Both the position numbers and the translations under genes were made by a program. From positions 1 to 64,000 of the forward strand of contig CANPXZ010000002.1 in the NCBI GenBank assembly GCA_947587485.1: a stretch of 64,000 nucleotides of DNA. Direction: 5' to 3'. A model generated the notes under the pieces. It saw only the letters and a program-made list of their open reading frames with translations, had not been told where the DNA came from and ran no database searches. Positions 1 to 9,808 of the stretch are shown here, one piece after another. How positions within the stretch are numbered: position 1 is the stretch's first letter; every line of letters starts with the position of its first letter. The stretch comes from an uncultured Oscillospiraceae bacterium. GTDB taxonomy: Bacteria; Bacillota; Clostridia; Oscillospirales; Oscillospiraceae.

Positions 1-258
1 GTCTCCGCCATCCCCATCGTCCAGGGCATCCCCGGCTCGCTGCTGTTCGCCATGACCGGCGCGCTCATCACCGAGCGCGTGTACCTGGTCCCCGGCGCCG
101 GCGGCCTGCTGATCGACGCCATCAACCAGTATGATAACTCGGTCATCGTGGGCGTGACGCTGTTTTACGCGGTCCTGTCGGTGCTGTCGCTGATCCTGGG
201 CGACGTGCTGATGGCCACCGTTGACCCGAGGATCTCCTTTACAGAGAAAGCGAGGTGA
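1..258 (+). CDS. Peptide ABC transporter permease (OppB/DppB-like), 5'-truncated by window edge
   Basis: Open frame from base 1 through ORF 52..258; C-terminal permease-like hydrophobic segment ending DVLMATVDPRISF; directly followed by OppC-, OppD- and OppF-like genes. Confidence 0.85.
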   Translation, partial: VSAIPIVQGIPGSLLFAMTGALITERVYLVPGAGGLLIDAINQYDNSVIVGVTLFYAVLSVLSLILGDVLMATVDPRISFTEKAR

Positions 259-1247
259 CCGTCGTGGAAGATTTCAGCAAGAAATATAATATGTCCGACG
301 AGGAGCTGTTCTCCCGGGTCGGCAGCGACGAGTTCGCCTCCGAGAAGATCACCGCGCCCCGCTATTCCTACTGGAAGAGCGTGTTCCGGGTGTTCTTCCG
401 CAACAAGATCAACATCATCGTGCTGGTCATCCTGGCGATCCTGGTGATCTTCTCCTACACCTATCCCACGGTCATCGGCTACGACGACCAGGTGAACCCC
501 TACCTGTACGTGAACGAGGCCGGCGGCCAGCACCTGACCCCCTCGGCGGCCTTCGAGCACTACGGCTTCGCGGTCAAGTGGCTCTTCGGCTCCAGCAAGA
601 CCGGCGCGTCCACCTTCGACTCCATCTGGAACGGCGCGCGCATCTCCATCTCCCTGGCCGTCATCTGCGCCGCCATCAACATGACCATCGGCATTCTGCT
701 TGGCGCCGTCTGGGGCTTCTCCCGGCGGGTGGACATGATCATGAACGAGGTGTACAACATCCTGGGCAACATCCCGTCCACGCTGTTCACCGCCGTGATG
801 GTCATGGTCTTCTCGCCCAGCTTCTGGACCCTGGTCCTGGCCATGACGGTGTTCGGCTGGCTGGGCATGGCTTACTACATACGCACGCGGGTCATCATCA
901 TCCGCGACCATGAGTACAACCTGGCGTCCCGGTGCCTTGGCACCAGCATCTTCAAGATCGCGCTGAAAAATATCCTGCCGTTTATGACCTCCGTCATCGT
1001 GCTGGAGATCGCAGCGGCCATCCCGGGCTACATCTCCTCCGAGGTGTTCCTCAGCTACATCGGCCTGGGCATGAGCGAGGTCTCGCTGGGCCGGCTGATC
1101 TACGAGGCCCAGAACGCCATGGTCACCCCCGGCTGGGGCTGGGAGTTCTGGACGCCCGTGGCCGTGGCCTCCGTCATCACCGTGGTGCTGTACGTGACCG
1201 GCCAGAACCTGGGCGACGCGTCCGACCCCCGGACGCATATGGAATAA
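255..1247 (+). CDS. Peptide ABC transporter permease (OppC/DppC-like)
   Basis: 330 aa; N-terminal OppC-like segment, several TM helices, C-terminal NLGDASDPRTHME typical of OppC; overlaps the previous stop. Confidence 0.9.
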   Translation: MTVVEDFSKKYNMSDEELFSRVGSDEFASEKITAPRYSYWKSVFRVFFRNKINIIVLVILAILVIFSYTYPTVIGYDDQVNPYLYVNEAGGQHLTPSAAFEHYGFAVKWLFGSSKTGASTFDSIWNGARISISLAVICAAINMTIGILLGAVWGFSRRVDMIMNEVYNILGNIPSTLFTAVMVMVFSPSFWTLVLAMTVFGWLGMAYYIRTRVIIIRDHEYNLASRCLGTSIFKIALKNILPFMTSVIVLEIAAAIPGYISSEVFLSYIGLGMSEVSLGRLIYEAQNAMVTPGWGWEFWTPVAVASVITVVLYVTGQNLGDASDPRTHME

Positions 1248-1259
1248 GGGGGCGGAGCC

Positions 1260-3011
1260 ATGGAAGAGAAGAGAAAAGTCCTGCTGTCCATCCAGGACCT
1301 GACGGTCAAGTTCCGGGTCCGCGGCCGTATCCTGACCGCCATCCGGGACGTGAACCTGGACATCTATGAGAACGAATCCATCGCCATCGTGGGCGAATCC
1401 GGCTCCGGCAAATCGGTGCTGACCAAGACCTTTGCCGGCATGACCGACTCCAACGGCTTCATCGACCAGGGCAAGCTGCTGTTCAACGACCCGGAGCTGG
1501 CGGAGACCTATGTGAACCTGACCTCCGGCGCCCGGAGCATGATCAGCCGCACCCTCTCCAAGCTGAACGACTACAGCCGATATGAGCTTGGCGCGGAGAC
1601 CTATAAAAAAATCACCGAGCTGGAGGCGGAGAAAAAGCGCCGCAGCTCCCTCACCGACGAGGAGAGGGCCAGCATCGAGGGCGAGCTCCAGGACCTGAAG
1701 TTCAAGCGCACCAACCTGTTCAACGAAAAGCAGACCTACGACCCCAAGACCGAGAAGGACAAGATCCACGCGGCGGCGCAGAAGCTGAAGGAGTACGACG
1801 CCAGGATCAAGACCCTGGAGGGGAAGGAGGCCGCCGAGGAGAAAAAGCGCCAGGAGGAGGCCAGCCGCGACACGGCCTTCAACGAGCGCTATACCAGGCA
1901 GATGGCCGAGCTGAAGGCCGCCTACGACAAGCAGATCGCAGGTCAGGTCAGCGATGAGACCAAAAAACGCAACGAGATCATTGCCAAGGAGATCTACCTC
2001 TCCGTGGGCCGGTATGGCCTGCACGTGCGCTTGCAGCTGATGAGAAAGCTGCTCAAGGCCATGAAAAAGGCCATGACCATGGGCGTGGACCTGAACGACG
2101 AGGACCAGCGCAACGCCGTGTTCGACACGGTGGTGTTCCGCGTCCGCTACCTGGACGAGACGCCGGAGAAGCTGCACGGCACCTGCGTGCTGAACCTGGC
2201 CAACGTGAAGTACGACAAAGACTGGAACCAGGTCCGCGGCCGCCGTATCGCCACGGTCTTCCAGGACCCCATGACCAGCCTGAACCCCATCATCACCATC
2301 GGCAAGCAGATCACCTCTACCATCATCAAGCACCAGGGCTGCTCCGAGGTGGAGGCCCGCAGCCGGGCCCTGGAGCTGATGCGCAAGGTGGGTATCCCCC
2401 ACGCGGAGGCCCGTTTCGACGACTATCCGTTCCAGTATTCCGGCGGCATGCGCCAGCGTATCGTCATCGCCATCGCCCTGAGCTGCCAGCCGAAGATCCT
2501 GATCTGCGACGAGCCCACCACGGCTCTGGACGTGACCATCCAGGCCCAGATCCTCAAGCTCATCAAGGACCTGCAGAAGGAGTTCGGCTTCACCATCGTG
2601 TTCATCACCCACGACCTGGGCGTGGTGGCCAACATCGCGGACCGGGTGGCCGTGCTGTACGCCGGCCAGATCGTGGAGCTGGGCAAGGTGGAGGAGGTCT
2701 TTTACGACCCCCAGCACCCGTACACCTGGGCGCTGCTGTCGAGCCTGCCCCAGCTGGCCGAGCGCAACACGACATTGTATTCCATCACCGGCACGCCGCC
2801 GTCCCTGTATAACGCCATCGTGGGCGACGCGTTCGCCCCCCGCAACCCCTACTGCATGAAGATCGACACCCTGGAGGAGCCCCCCATGTTCCAGGTCACC
2901 GAGACCCACTTCGCCAAGACTTGGCTGCTGGACCCGAGGGCGCCCAAGGTGGAGAAGCCGGAGATCATCCACGACATCCACACCAAGCTCATGAAGGCAT
3001 TCAACATTTAA
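1260..3011 (+). CDS. Peptide ABC transporter ATP-binding protein (OppD-like) with large internal charged insertion
   Basis: Walker [21 protein letters not shown]-loop, YSGGMRQR signature, [12 protein letters not shown] Walker B; ~240-aa Lys/Glu-rich segment between Walker A and Q-loop. Confidence 0.9.
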   Translation: MEEKRKVLLSIQDLTVKFRVRGRILTAIRDVNLDIYENESIAIVGESGSGKSVLTKTFAGMTDSNGFIDQGKLLFNDPELAETYVNLTSGARSMISRTLSKLNDYSRYELGAETYKKITELEAEKKRRSSLTDEERASIEGELQDLKFKRTNLFNEKQTYDPKTEKDKIHAAAQKLKEYDARIKTLEGKEAAEEKKRQEEASRDTAFNERYTRQMAELKAAYDKQIAGQVSDETKKRNEIIAKEIYLSVGRYGLHVRLQLMRKLLKAMKKAMTMGVDLNDEDQRNAVFDTVVFRVRYLDETPEKLHGTCVLNLANVKYDKDWNQVRGRRIATVFQDPMTSLNPIITIGKQITSTIIKHQGCSEVEARSRALELMRKVGIPHAEARFDDYPFQYSGGMRQRIVIAIALSCQPKILICDEPTTALDVTIQAQILKLIKDLQKEFGFTIVFITHDLGVVANIADRVAVLYAGQIVELGKVEEVFYDPQHPYTWALLSSLPQLAERNTTLYSITGTPPSLYNAIVGDAFAPRNPYCMKIDTLEEPPMFQVTETHFAKTWLLDPRAPKVEKPEIIHDIHTKLMKAFNI

Positions 3012-3024
3012 GGGAGGCGGAGAT

Positions 3025-4335
3025 ATGGCAAGAGTACAAGGAAAGAAGATCCGCCATTCCCATTTCCCCGAACATGGGCCGATAGCGGACAACGGCAGGG
3101 AGATACTCCTGTCGCTGAAAAATGTGGACATCACCTTCGGCAAGGGCGACAATGCCGTCCGTGCCGTACAGGACGCGTCCTTCGACATCTATAAGGGCGA
3201 GACCTTCTCCCTGGTGGGAGAGTCCGGCTCCGGCAAGACCACCATCGGCCGGGCCGTGATCCGGGTCAACCCCCTGGCCGCCGGCGAGATCGACTACAAG
3301 GGCGTTCGCATCTCCGGCAAGATCCCCCACGCCCTGGACCGCGAGGTCATCCGAAACGTGCAGATGGTGTTCCAGGACCCGGCCGCGTCCCTGAACGAGC
3401 GCGCCACGGTGGATTACATCATCTCCGAGGGGCTTTACAACTTCGGCCTGTTCGAGAACGAGGCGGACCGGGTCCGCAAGGTGGAGAACATGATCCACGA
3501 GGTGGGCCTGCTCCCCGAGCATCTGACCCGGTACCCCCACGAGTTCTCCGGCGGTCAGCGGCAGCGCATCGGCATCGCCCGGGCCATGGTCATGGAGCCG
3601 GAGCTGGTGGTGGCCGACGAGCCCATCTCCGCTCTGGACGTGTCCATCCGCGCCCAGGTGCTGAACCTGATGAAGAAGTTCCAGCGCGAGGACGACGTGA
3701 CCTACCTCTTCATCGCCCACGACCTGAGCGTGGTCCGGTTCATCTCCGACCGCATCGGCGTCATCTACAAGGGCCGCATCGTGGAGGTGGCGGACGCGGA
3801 GGAGCTGTTTGACTTCCCCCTGCATCCCTACACCCACTCGCTGATCTCGGCCATACCCATCCCGGACCCCCAGCTGGAGAAGAACAAGGTCCAGTACGTC
3901 TACGATCCCTCGATCCACGACTACAGCGAGGATAAGCCGGAGTTCGTCTGCATCGGCCACAACCACTGGGTCTACGGCAACAAGAAGGAGATCGAGCAGT
4001 ACAAGGCCACCCGCGAGGCGGGCGTGCCCATCAAGCCCATCAAGATCGGCGATCCGGAGACCGCCGCCCAGGAGCAGGCTGCCGCCATCGACGCGGCCGA
4101 GGCTGCGGCCCAGGCCCAGTTCCTCCAGGCGCCGGTGCACGATACCGGCAGCATCTGGTATTCGGTCCTCAGCTTCCTGCTGCCCGTCCTGGGCCTCATC
4201 GCCGCGTGGCTTTTCAGGCGGCGCAAGCATATGCGCAACTACAAAGCATGCAGGAAAGGCGCCATCATTGGGTTCATCGCCATCGGCGTGATCCTGGCCA
4301 TCTTTGCCCTGCTGCTGGTGGCGTCGGTGGTCTGA
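3025..4335 (+). CDS. Peptide ABC transporter ATP-binding protein (OppF-like) with C-terminal transmembrane extension
   Basis: [47 protein letters not shown]-terminal ~65 aa contains two hydrophobic helices. Confidence 0.9.
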   Translation: MARVQGKKIRHSHFPEHGPIADNGREILLSLKNVDITFGKGDNAVRAVQDASFDIYKGETFSLVGESGSGKTTIGRAVIRVNPLAAGEIDYKGVRISGKIPHALDREVIRNVQMVFQDPAASLNERATVDYIISEGLYNFGLFENEADRVRKVENMIHEVGLLPEHLTRYPHEFSGGQRQRIGIARAMVMEPELVVADEPISALDVSIRAQVLNLMKKFQREDDVTYLFIAHDLSVVRFISDRIGVIYKGRIVEVADAEELFDFPLHPYTHSLISAIPIPDPQLEKNKVQYVYDPSIHDYSEDKPEFVCIGHNHWVYGNKKEIEQYKATREAGVPIKPIKIGDPETAAQEQAAAIDAAEAAAQAQFLQAPVHDTGSIWYSVLSFLLPVLGLIAAWLFRRRKHMRNYKACRKGAIIGFIAIGVILAIFALLLVASVV

Positions 4336-5577
4336 TTGGGACGCGGGCCGAAAAAACAGGCCGAGCCCTATGTGCCGCCTGTGGATAAAATCGAACTGTC
4401 TTCCGCCCATACCGGGCGGAAGCTGGTTCTTATGCTCGTTTTTCTGGCGATCGGGGCCGCCGCGTTCGTGTACGGCTTCATGCAGCTGCTCAGCTCCGAC
4501 GAGGGCTGGCAGCAGATCCAGGTATCCTCCGGCGCGGGGCTCAGCTGCGGCGACGATTTCGTGCTGTTGTACGATCTGGGCCGCTCCGGCGCCGGCGTTT
4601 CGGCGGAAAAGCGGGGCCTGACCGCAGTATACACTGAGGCGGCCGTGAAGGCATATCAGCTCTTTGACAACCTTGGCTCCTATGAGGATGTCCACAACGT
4701 GTGGTACCTCAACCGCCACCCCAACGAGACCGTCGACGTGGACCCGGCGTTGTACGCCGCCCTGAAGCAGGTCCAGCGGTCCGGGGACCGGTCGTTGTAT
4801 CTGGGGCCGGTGTACGAGGCATACGACGGCATGTTCACCTGCGACGGGGACTGGCAGGCCGAAGAATATGACCCCCGGCAAAACGAGCCACTGGGGGAGT
4901 ACTTCGCCCGCTGCGCCGCCTTTGCCCGGGACCCGGCGTCGGTGGCCGTGGAGCTGCTGGAGGGGGGACAGGTGCGGCTGAACGTGTCGGAGGAATACCT
5001 GGCCTTCGCCCGGGAGGAGGAGATCGGCAGCTTCATCGACTTCAATTGGATGAAAAACGCCTTCATCGCCGACTATCTGGCCCAGGCGCTGGCGGAGAAG
5101 GGCTATACCCACGGGGCCCTGTCCAGCTATGACGGCTTTGTGCGGAACTTGTGCGCCGGGGAGGAGACCTTTCAGTTCAACATCTATGACCGGGGCATCC
5201 CGGCGGCGGCGCTGACCTATACGGGCCCCATGAGCATCGTGTACCTGCGAAGCTATCCCATGAGCGCGGAGGACGCGCAGCGCTTTTATGCGTATGAGAA
5301 CGGCCAGATCCGCTCGGCCTATGTGGACCCGGCCGACGGCCTGTGCAGGACCGCCTGGGACGATCTGGCGGTCTGCGGCCCCGAGGAAAGCTGCGCCGGG
5401 CTGCTGCTGGCGCTGTCGCCGCTGTATGTGGCGGAGCGGCCGGATACCGGGGCGCTGACCGCCCTGGCGGAGCGGGGGATATGCTCCATCCGCTGTGAGG
5501 ACGGAAAGGTGCTCTGCACCGATCCGGACCTGACCCTCACCCCGGCGGAGGGCTATGAGACCGCGTACGGCGAATGA
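4336..5577 (+). CDS. Hypothetical protein with one N-terminal TM segment, TTG start, last gene of the opp-like operon
   Basis: 413-aa ORF abutting the previous stop; hydrophobic segment LVLMLVFLAIGAAAFVYGFMQLL; terminator immediately downstream. Confidence 0.75.
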   Translation: MGRGPKKQAEPYVPPVDKIELSSAHTGRKLVLMLVFLAIGAAAFVYGFMQLLSSDEGWQQIQVSSGAGLSCGDDFVLLYDLGRSGAGVSAEKRGLTAVYTEAAVKAYQLFDNLGSYEDVHNVWYLNRHPNETVDVDPALYAALKQVQRSGDRSLYLGPVYEAYDGMFTCDGDWQAEEYDPRQNEPLGEYFARCAAFARDPASVAVELLEGGQVRLNVSEEYLAFAREEEIGSFIDFNWMKNAFIADYLAQALAEKGYTHGALSSYDGFVRNLCAGEETFQFNIYDRGIPAAALTYTGPMSIVYLRSYPMSAEDAQRFYAYENGQIRSAYVDPADGLCRTAWDDLAVCGPEESCAGLLLALSPLYVAERPDTGALTALAERGICSIRCEDGKVLCTDPDLTLTPAEGYETAYGE

Positions 5578-5587
5578 ACGCAAAAAT

Positions 5588-5614
5588 CACACCGGCTGGG
5601 CCGGTGTGTTTTTT
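5588..5614 (+). terminator. Rho-independent terminator of opp-like operon
   Basis: Perfect 8-bp stem cacaccgg/ccggtgtg, loop ctggg, then TTTTTT. Confidence 0.85.
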
Positions 5615-5676
5615 GCTTTGCCCACTGGACATATTTTATAAAATGAGAAATTTTGACGATAAATATTTGTGAGTTA

Positions 5677-5704
5677 TTGACATTCGTTAGCGGCGGCTAT
5701 ATAA
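5677..5704 (+). promoter_or_regulatory. SigA-type promoter of fbp-like operon
   Basis: TTGACA (5677) - 16 bp - TATAAT (5699). Confidence 0.7.
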
Positions 5705-5765
5705 TATGGACCATGAACGGCGCGGCGCGCTGCTGCGCTAAAACAGTACATAAGGAGGCAATCAT

Positions 5766-6869
5766 ATGAAGAAGTTATTTGCGCTTGTCCTGGCTTTGAC
5801 GATGCTCTTCGCGCTGGCCGTCCCGGCCATGGCCGAGGGCGAGGCCGAGTTCGATCCCGACCTGGTCGCCGCAGCCCAGGAGGAGGGCACGCTGGTGGTC
5901 TACGGCGGCTGCGAGGAGGAGTATCTGGCGGCTGTGTGCGACCACTTCATGGAGGAGTTCGGCATCGAGGTGCAGTATCAGCGCCTGTCCACCGGCGAGA
6001 TCCAGGCCAAGATCGAGGAGGAGAACGGCAATCCCTCGGCCGACGTCCTCTTTGGCGGCACCACCGACCCGTACAACGTCATGGCGGCCGAGGGCCTGCT
6101 GGAGCCCTATGAGGCGACCAACGCCAGCCACCTGCTGGGCGAGCAGTACCGCAACGCCGACGGCAGCTGGTACGGCATCTACAAGGGCATTCTGGGCTTC
6201 ATGGTCAACCGGGACGAGATCGAGCGTCTGGGCCTGCCTGAGCCCCAGGACTGGGCCGACCTGACCGACCCCCAGTATGAGGGCCTGATCTGGCTGTCCA
6301 ACTATAATACCGCCGGCACCGCCAAGCTGGTCATCAACACCATGATCCAGAAGTACGGCCACGACGAGGGCATCCAGTACCTGGTGGACCTGGACAAGAA
6401 CATCGAGGTCTATACCAAGTCCGGCTCCGGCCCGTCCAAGAACGTGGGCACCGGTGAGTGCGTCATCGGCATCGGCTTCCTGCATGACGGCATCACCCAG
6501 ATCCTGGACAACGGCTATGACAACATCGACCTGATCATCCCCTCCAGCGGCACCTCCTTTGAGATCGGCGCCACTGCCATGCTGAAGGGCGCGGCCCATC
6601 CCAACGCCGCCAAGCTCTGGATCGAGTACGCTCTGAGCCCCGACTGCGTCAACCTGGCCAAGGACAACGGCTCCTATCAGTTCCTGGTCATCGACAACGC
6701 CGAGCAGCCTGAGCAGGCCGCCGAGTTCGGTCTGGACCCCGAGAACGTCATGGAGTATGACTTCGAGGACGCCACCGAGAACATCGGCACCTATGTGGAA
6801 GAGGTCATGACCGCCCTGGCCGACGCCGGCGCTGACACCGAGGACGCCGGACGGTTCCAGACGGAGTGA
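5766..6869 (+). CDS. ABC transporter extracellular substrate-binding protein (Fe(III)/FbpA-like, family 1)
   Basis: 367 aa; signal peptide MKKLFALVLALTMLFALAVPAMA; FbpA-like body (EGTLVVYGGCEEEYLAAVCDHFMEEFGIEVQYQRLSTGEIQAKI). Confidence 0.85.
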   Translation: MKKLFALVLALTMLFALAVPAMAEGEAEFDPDLVAAAQEEGTLVVYGGCEEEYLAAVCDHFMEEFGIEVQYQRLSTGEIQAKIEEENGNPSADVLFGGTTDPYNVMAAEGLLEPYEATNASHLLGEQYRNADGSWYGIYKGILGFMVNRDEIERLGLPEPQDWADLTDPQYEGLIWLSNYNTAGTAKLVINTMIQKYGHDEGIQYLVDLDKNIEVYTKSGSGPSKNVGTGECVIGIGFLHDGITQILDNGYDNIDLIIPSSGTSFEIGATAMLKGAAHPNAAKLWIEYALSPDCVNLAKDNGSYQFLVIDNAEQPEQAAEFGLDPENVMEYDFEDATENIGTYVEEVMTALADAGADTEDAGRFQTE

Positions 6870-6976
6870 GCTTACACTTACGACAATGCATCTGCGGCGG
6901 GGGATGGCGTTCGCCATCCCCCGCTTTCTGACAGCGGGTCATCTGCGCTGACCCTGTAAAGAGAGGAGGGTTCCCT

Positions 6977-8689
6977 ATGGCGAGAAGTCAGAGCGCGGCG
7001 CTGGACCGGAAAAAGCTGATGGCCGATCCCGTCATGGTGGGGACCATCGTGGTCCTTATCACGTTTCTGACCCTGTTTATTCTCTACCCCCTGGCCATAT
7101 TGCTGGTGGACAGCGTGTACGGCGATAACGGCCTGACGCTGGATATCTTCAAGAGAGTGCTGGACATGCCCAACTTCCAGAAGGCCATCACGAACACCCT
7201 CAAGGTGGGCTTTTTGGTGGGCATCCTCTCCGCTGCGGTAGGGCTCCTGTTTGCCTATGTGGAGGTCTACGTGAGGGTGGGCCGGGGCGTGGGGGGCCTT
7301 TTCAAGGTGGTCTCCATGCTGCCGGTGGTGTCCCCGCCCTTCGTGCTGAGCCTGTCCATGATCATGCTCTTCGGCAAGGCGGGCCTCATCACCCGGTTTT
7401 TGCTGCACATCTATGACAACAGCGTCTATGGCTTCTGGGGCATCGTCATCGTGCAGACGCTGACCTTCTTCCCGGTGTGCTACATGATGCTGAAGGGCCT
7501 TTTGAAGAACATCGACCCCTCTCTGGAGGAGGCGGCCCGGGACATGGGCGCCGGACGGATGAAGGTGTTCACCAGCGTGACGCTGCCGCTGCTGCTGCCG
7601 GGCCTGGGCAACGCGTTCCTCGTCACGTTCATCGAGTCCATCGCGGACTTCGCCAACCCCATGATCATCGGCGGGTCCTATGATACCCTGGCCACCACGA
7701 TCTATCTGCAGATCACCGGCGCGTACGACAAGCAGGGCGCCGCTGCCATGGCCGTGGTGCTGCTGACCATCACGCTTTTGATGTTCGCGGTGCAGAAGTA
7801 CTATCTGGAGGCCAAGACCGCCGCCACCCTGACGGGCAAGGCGTCCCGGGGACGAATGCTCATCACCGACAAGAGCGTTACCCGGCCGCTGACCGCGCTG
7901 TGCTCCCTGGCCGCCGCGTTTGTGATCCTGATGTACCTCTGCGTGCCCATCGGGGCCCTGTTCCCCACATGGGGGTATAAGTTCACGCCGCTGACCTTCA
8001 AGTGGTTCTCCCAGGTGTTCACCCGCTACAAGGGCCTGAAGGCGTTTAGGGACTCCTTCGTGCTGAGCCTGATCTCCGCGCCCATCACGGCACTTCTGAG
8101 CATGATCATCTCCTACCTGGTGGTCAAGCGGAAGTTCAAGGCCAAGGGCTTCATCGAGGCGGTGAGCATGCTGGCCATGGCGGTGCCCGGCACGGTGCTG
8201 GGCGTGGGATACATCCGGGGCTTCTCCGGCGGCATCTTCCACACGGGCCTGCTGCAGGGCATCTACGGCAGCGCGGCCATCCTGGTGATCGTGTTCGTGG
8301 TCCGGTCCCTGCCCACCGGCACCCGCAGCGGCATCTCCGCCCTGCGGCAGATCGACAAGTCCATCGAGGAGTCGGCCTACGACATGGGCGCGGACAGCTT
8401 CAAGGTGTTCATGACCGTGACGCTGCCCCTGATCAAGGACTCCTTCCTCAGCGGCCTTGTGACCGCCTTCGTCCGGAGCATCACCGCCATCTCCGCCATC
8501 ATCCTGCTGGTGACGCCCCAGTTTCTGCTCATCACCGTGCAGATCAACGAGTTCGCGGAGAAGGGCTCCTACTCCATCGCCTGCGCTTTCGCCACCATCC
8601 TGATCCTCATCACCTACGGCGCGGTGCTTCTGATGAATCTGTTCATCCGCTTCTTCGGCACCAGCAGAAAGATTAAGGAGGACATGTGA
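6977..8689 (+). CDS. ABC transporter permease, fused two-domain (FbpB-like)
   Basis: 570 aa with two permease halves, each with an EEAARDMGA / EESAYDMGA coupling-helix motif. Confidence 0.85.
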   Translation: MARSQSAALDRKKLMADPVMVGTIVVLITFLTLFILYPLAILLVDSVYGDNGLTLDIFKRVLDMPNFQKAITNTLKVGFLVGILSAAVGLLFAYVEVYVRVGRGVGGLFKVVSMLPVVSPPFVLSLSMIMLFGKAGLITRFLLHIYDNSVYGFWGIVIVQTLTFFPVCYMMLKGLLKNIDPSLEEAARDMGAGRMKVFTSVTLPLLLPGLGNAFLVTFIESIADFANPMIIGGSYDTLATTIYLQITGAYDKQGAAAMAVVLLTITLLMFAVQKYYLEAKTAATLTGKASRGRMLITDKSVTRPLTALCSLAAAFVILMYLCVPIGALFPTWGYKFTPLTFKWFSQVFTRYKGLKAFRDSFVLSLISAPITALLSMIISYLVVKRKFKAKGFIEAVSMLAMAVPGTVLGVGYIRGFSGGIFHTGLLQGIYGSAAILVIVFVVRSLPTGTRSGISALRQIDKSIEESAYDMGADSFKVFMTVTLPLIKDSFLSGLVTAFVRSITAISAIILLVTPQFLLITVQINEFAEKGSYSIACAFATILILITYGAVLLMNLFIRFFGTSRKIKEDM

Positions 8690-8690
8690 G

Positions 8691-9767
8691 ATGTCAAAGA
8701 TCAAAAAGGGCGTCCGTCTGGACCATATTTCCAAGATATACCAGGACCCCAAGACCGGCAAGGACTTTTACGCGGTGAAGGACGTCTCTCTGGACATCGA
8801 GCCGGGCTCCTTTGTCACGCTGCTGGGCCCCTCCGGCTGCGGCAAGACTACGACCCTGCGGATGATCGCCGGGTTCGAGAGCCCGGACGAGGGGGAGATC
8901 TACCTGGGCGACGAGGCCATCAACGCCCTGACGCCCAACAAGCGGGACACGGCCATGGTGTTCCAGAGCTACGCGCTGCTGCCCCACTACAACGTGTTTG
9001 ACAATGTGGCCTACGGCCTGAAGCTGCGAAAGGTCTCCAAGGAGGAGATCCGCCGGCGTGTGCTGAACATCCTGGACCTGGTGGAGCTGAACGGCATGGA
9101 GGGGCGCATGACCAACCAGCTCTCCGGCGGCCAGCAGCAGCGTGTGGCCCTGGCCCGGGCCCTGGTGATCGAGCCCAGCGTGCTGCTGTTCGACGAGCCC
9201 CTCTCCAACCTGGACGCCAAGCTGCGGGTGTCCATGCGCACGGAGATCCGCCGCATCCAGCAGGAGGTGGGCATCACCGCCATTTACGTCACCCACGACC
9301 AGAGCGAGGCCATGGCTCTCAGCGACCATATCATCATCATGAACGGGGGCGTCATCGCCCAGATGGGCACGCCCCAGGACATCTACTATCATCCTGACAG
9401 CGAGTTCGTGGCGGACTTCATCGGCGAGGCCAACTTCCTCCGGGGCACCATGACCGGCATGGAGGGCGGTCACGCTGTGCTGGAGATCGAGGGGAGCAGG
9501 ACACTTGTGCCCCCCAAGGACGGCATGCAGCCCGGCGGGACCTATACGGCGGTGCTCCGGCCGGAATCCGCGGTCCTTGCGGAGTCGGGGGGCCTGCCCT
9601 GTAAGGTGGTCCTCAGCTGCTTCATGGGCTCCTATCAGAACTACCACGTGACGGTGGGGGACACCCTGGTGAAGCTGACGGACTATAACCCCAAGAACAA
9701 GCGCATCTATCAGGTGGGGGAGACTTGCTCGCTGGTGTTCGACCCGGAGTCCGTACATATCCTGTAA
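8691..9767 (+). CDS. ABC transporter ATP-binding protein (FbpC/PotA-like)
   Basis: GPSGCGKTTTLRMIAGFE, LSGGQQQRVALARALV, LLFDEPLSNLDAKLR, C-terminal TOBE-like region. Confidence 0.9.
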   Translation: MSKIKKGVRLDHISKIYQDPKTGKDFYAVKDVSLDIEPGSFVTLLGPSGCGKTTTLRMIAGFESPDEGEIYLGDEAINALTPNKRDTAMVFQSYALLPHYNVFDNVAYGLKLRKVSKEEIRRRVLNILDLVELNGMEGRMTNQLSGGQQQRVALARALVIEPSVLLFDEPLSNLDAKLRVSMRTEIRRIQQEVGITAIYVTHDQSEAMALSDHIIIMNGGVIAQMGTPQDIYYHPDSEFVADFIGEANFLRGTMTGMEGGHAVLEIEGSRTLVPPKDGMQPGGTYTAVLRPESAVLAESGGLPCKVVLSCFMGSYQNYHVTVGDTLVKLTDYNPKNKRIYQVGETCSLVFDPESVHIL

Positions 9768-9773
9768 GGAGAA

Positions 9774-9805
9774 GGAGCCGCCCTTTGCAAGGCGGCTCCG
9801 TTTTT
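9774..9805 (+). terminator. Rho-independent terminator of fbp-like operon
   Basis: ggagccgcc / ggcggctcc 9-bp stem followed by gTTTTT. Confidence 0.85.
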
Positions 9806-9808
9806 GTC

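Noticed and set aside
165-3188. 1,007-aa minus-strand ORF opposite oppC/oppD
   Set aside because: Antisense shadow of conserved ABC transporter genes with no recognisable domain or SD.
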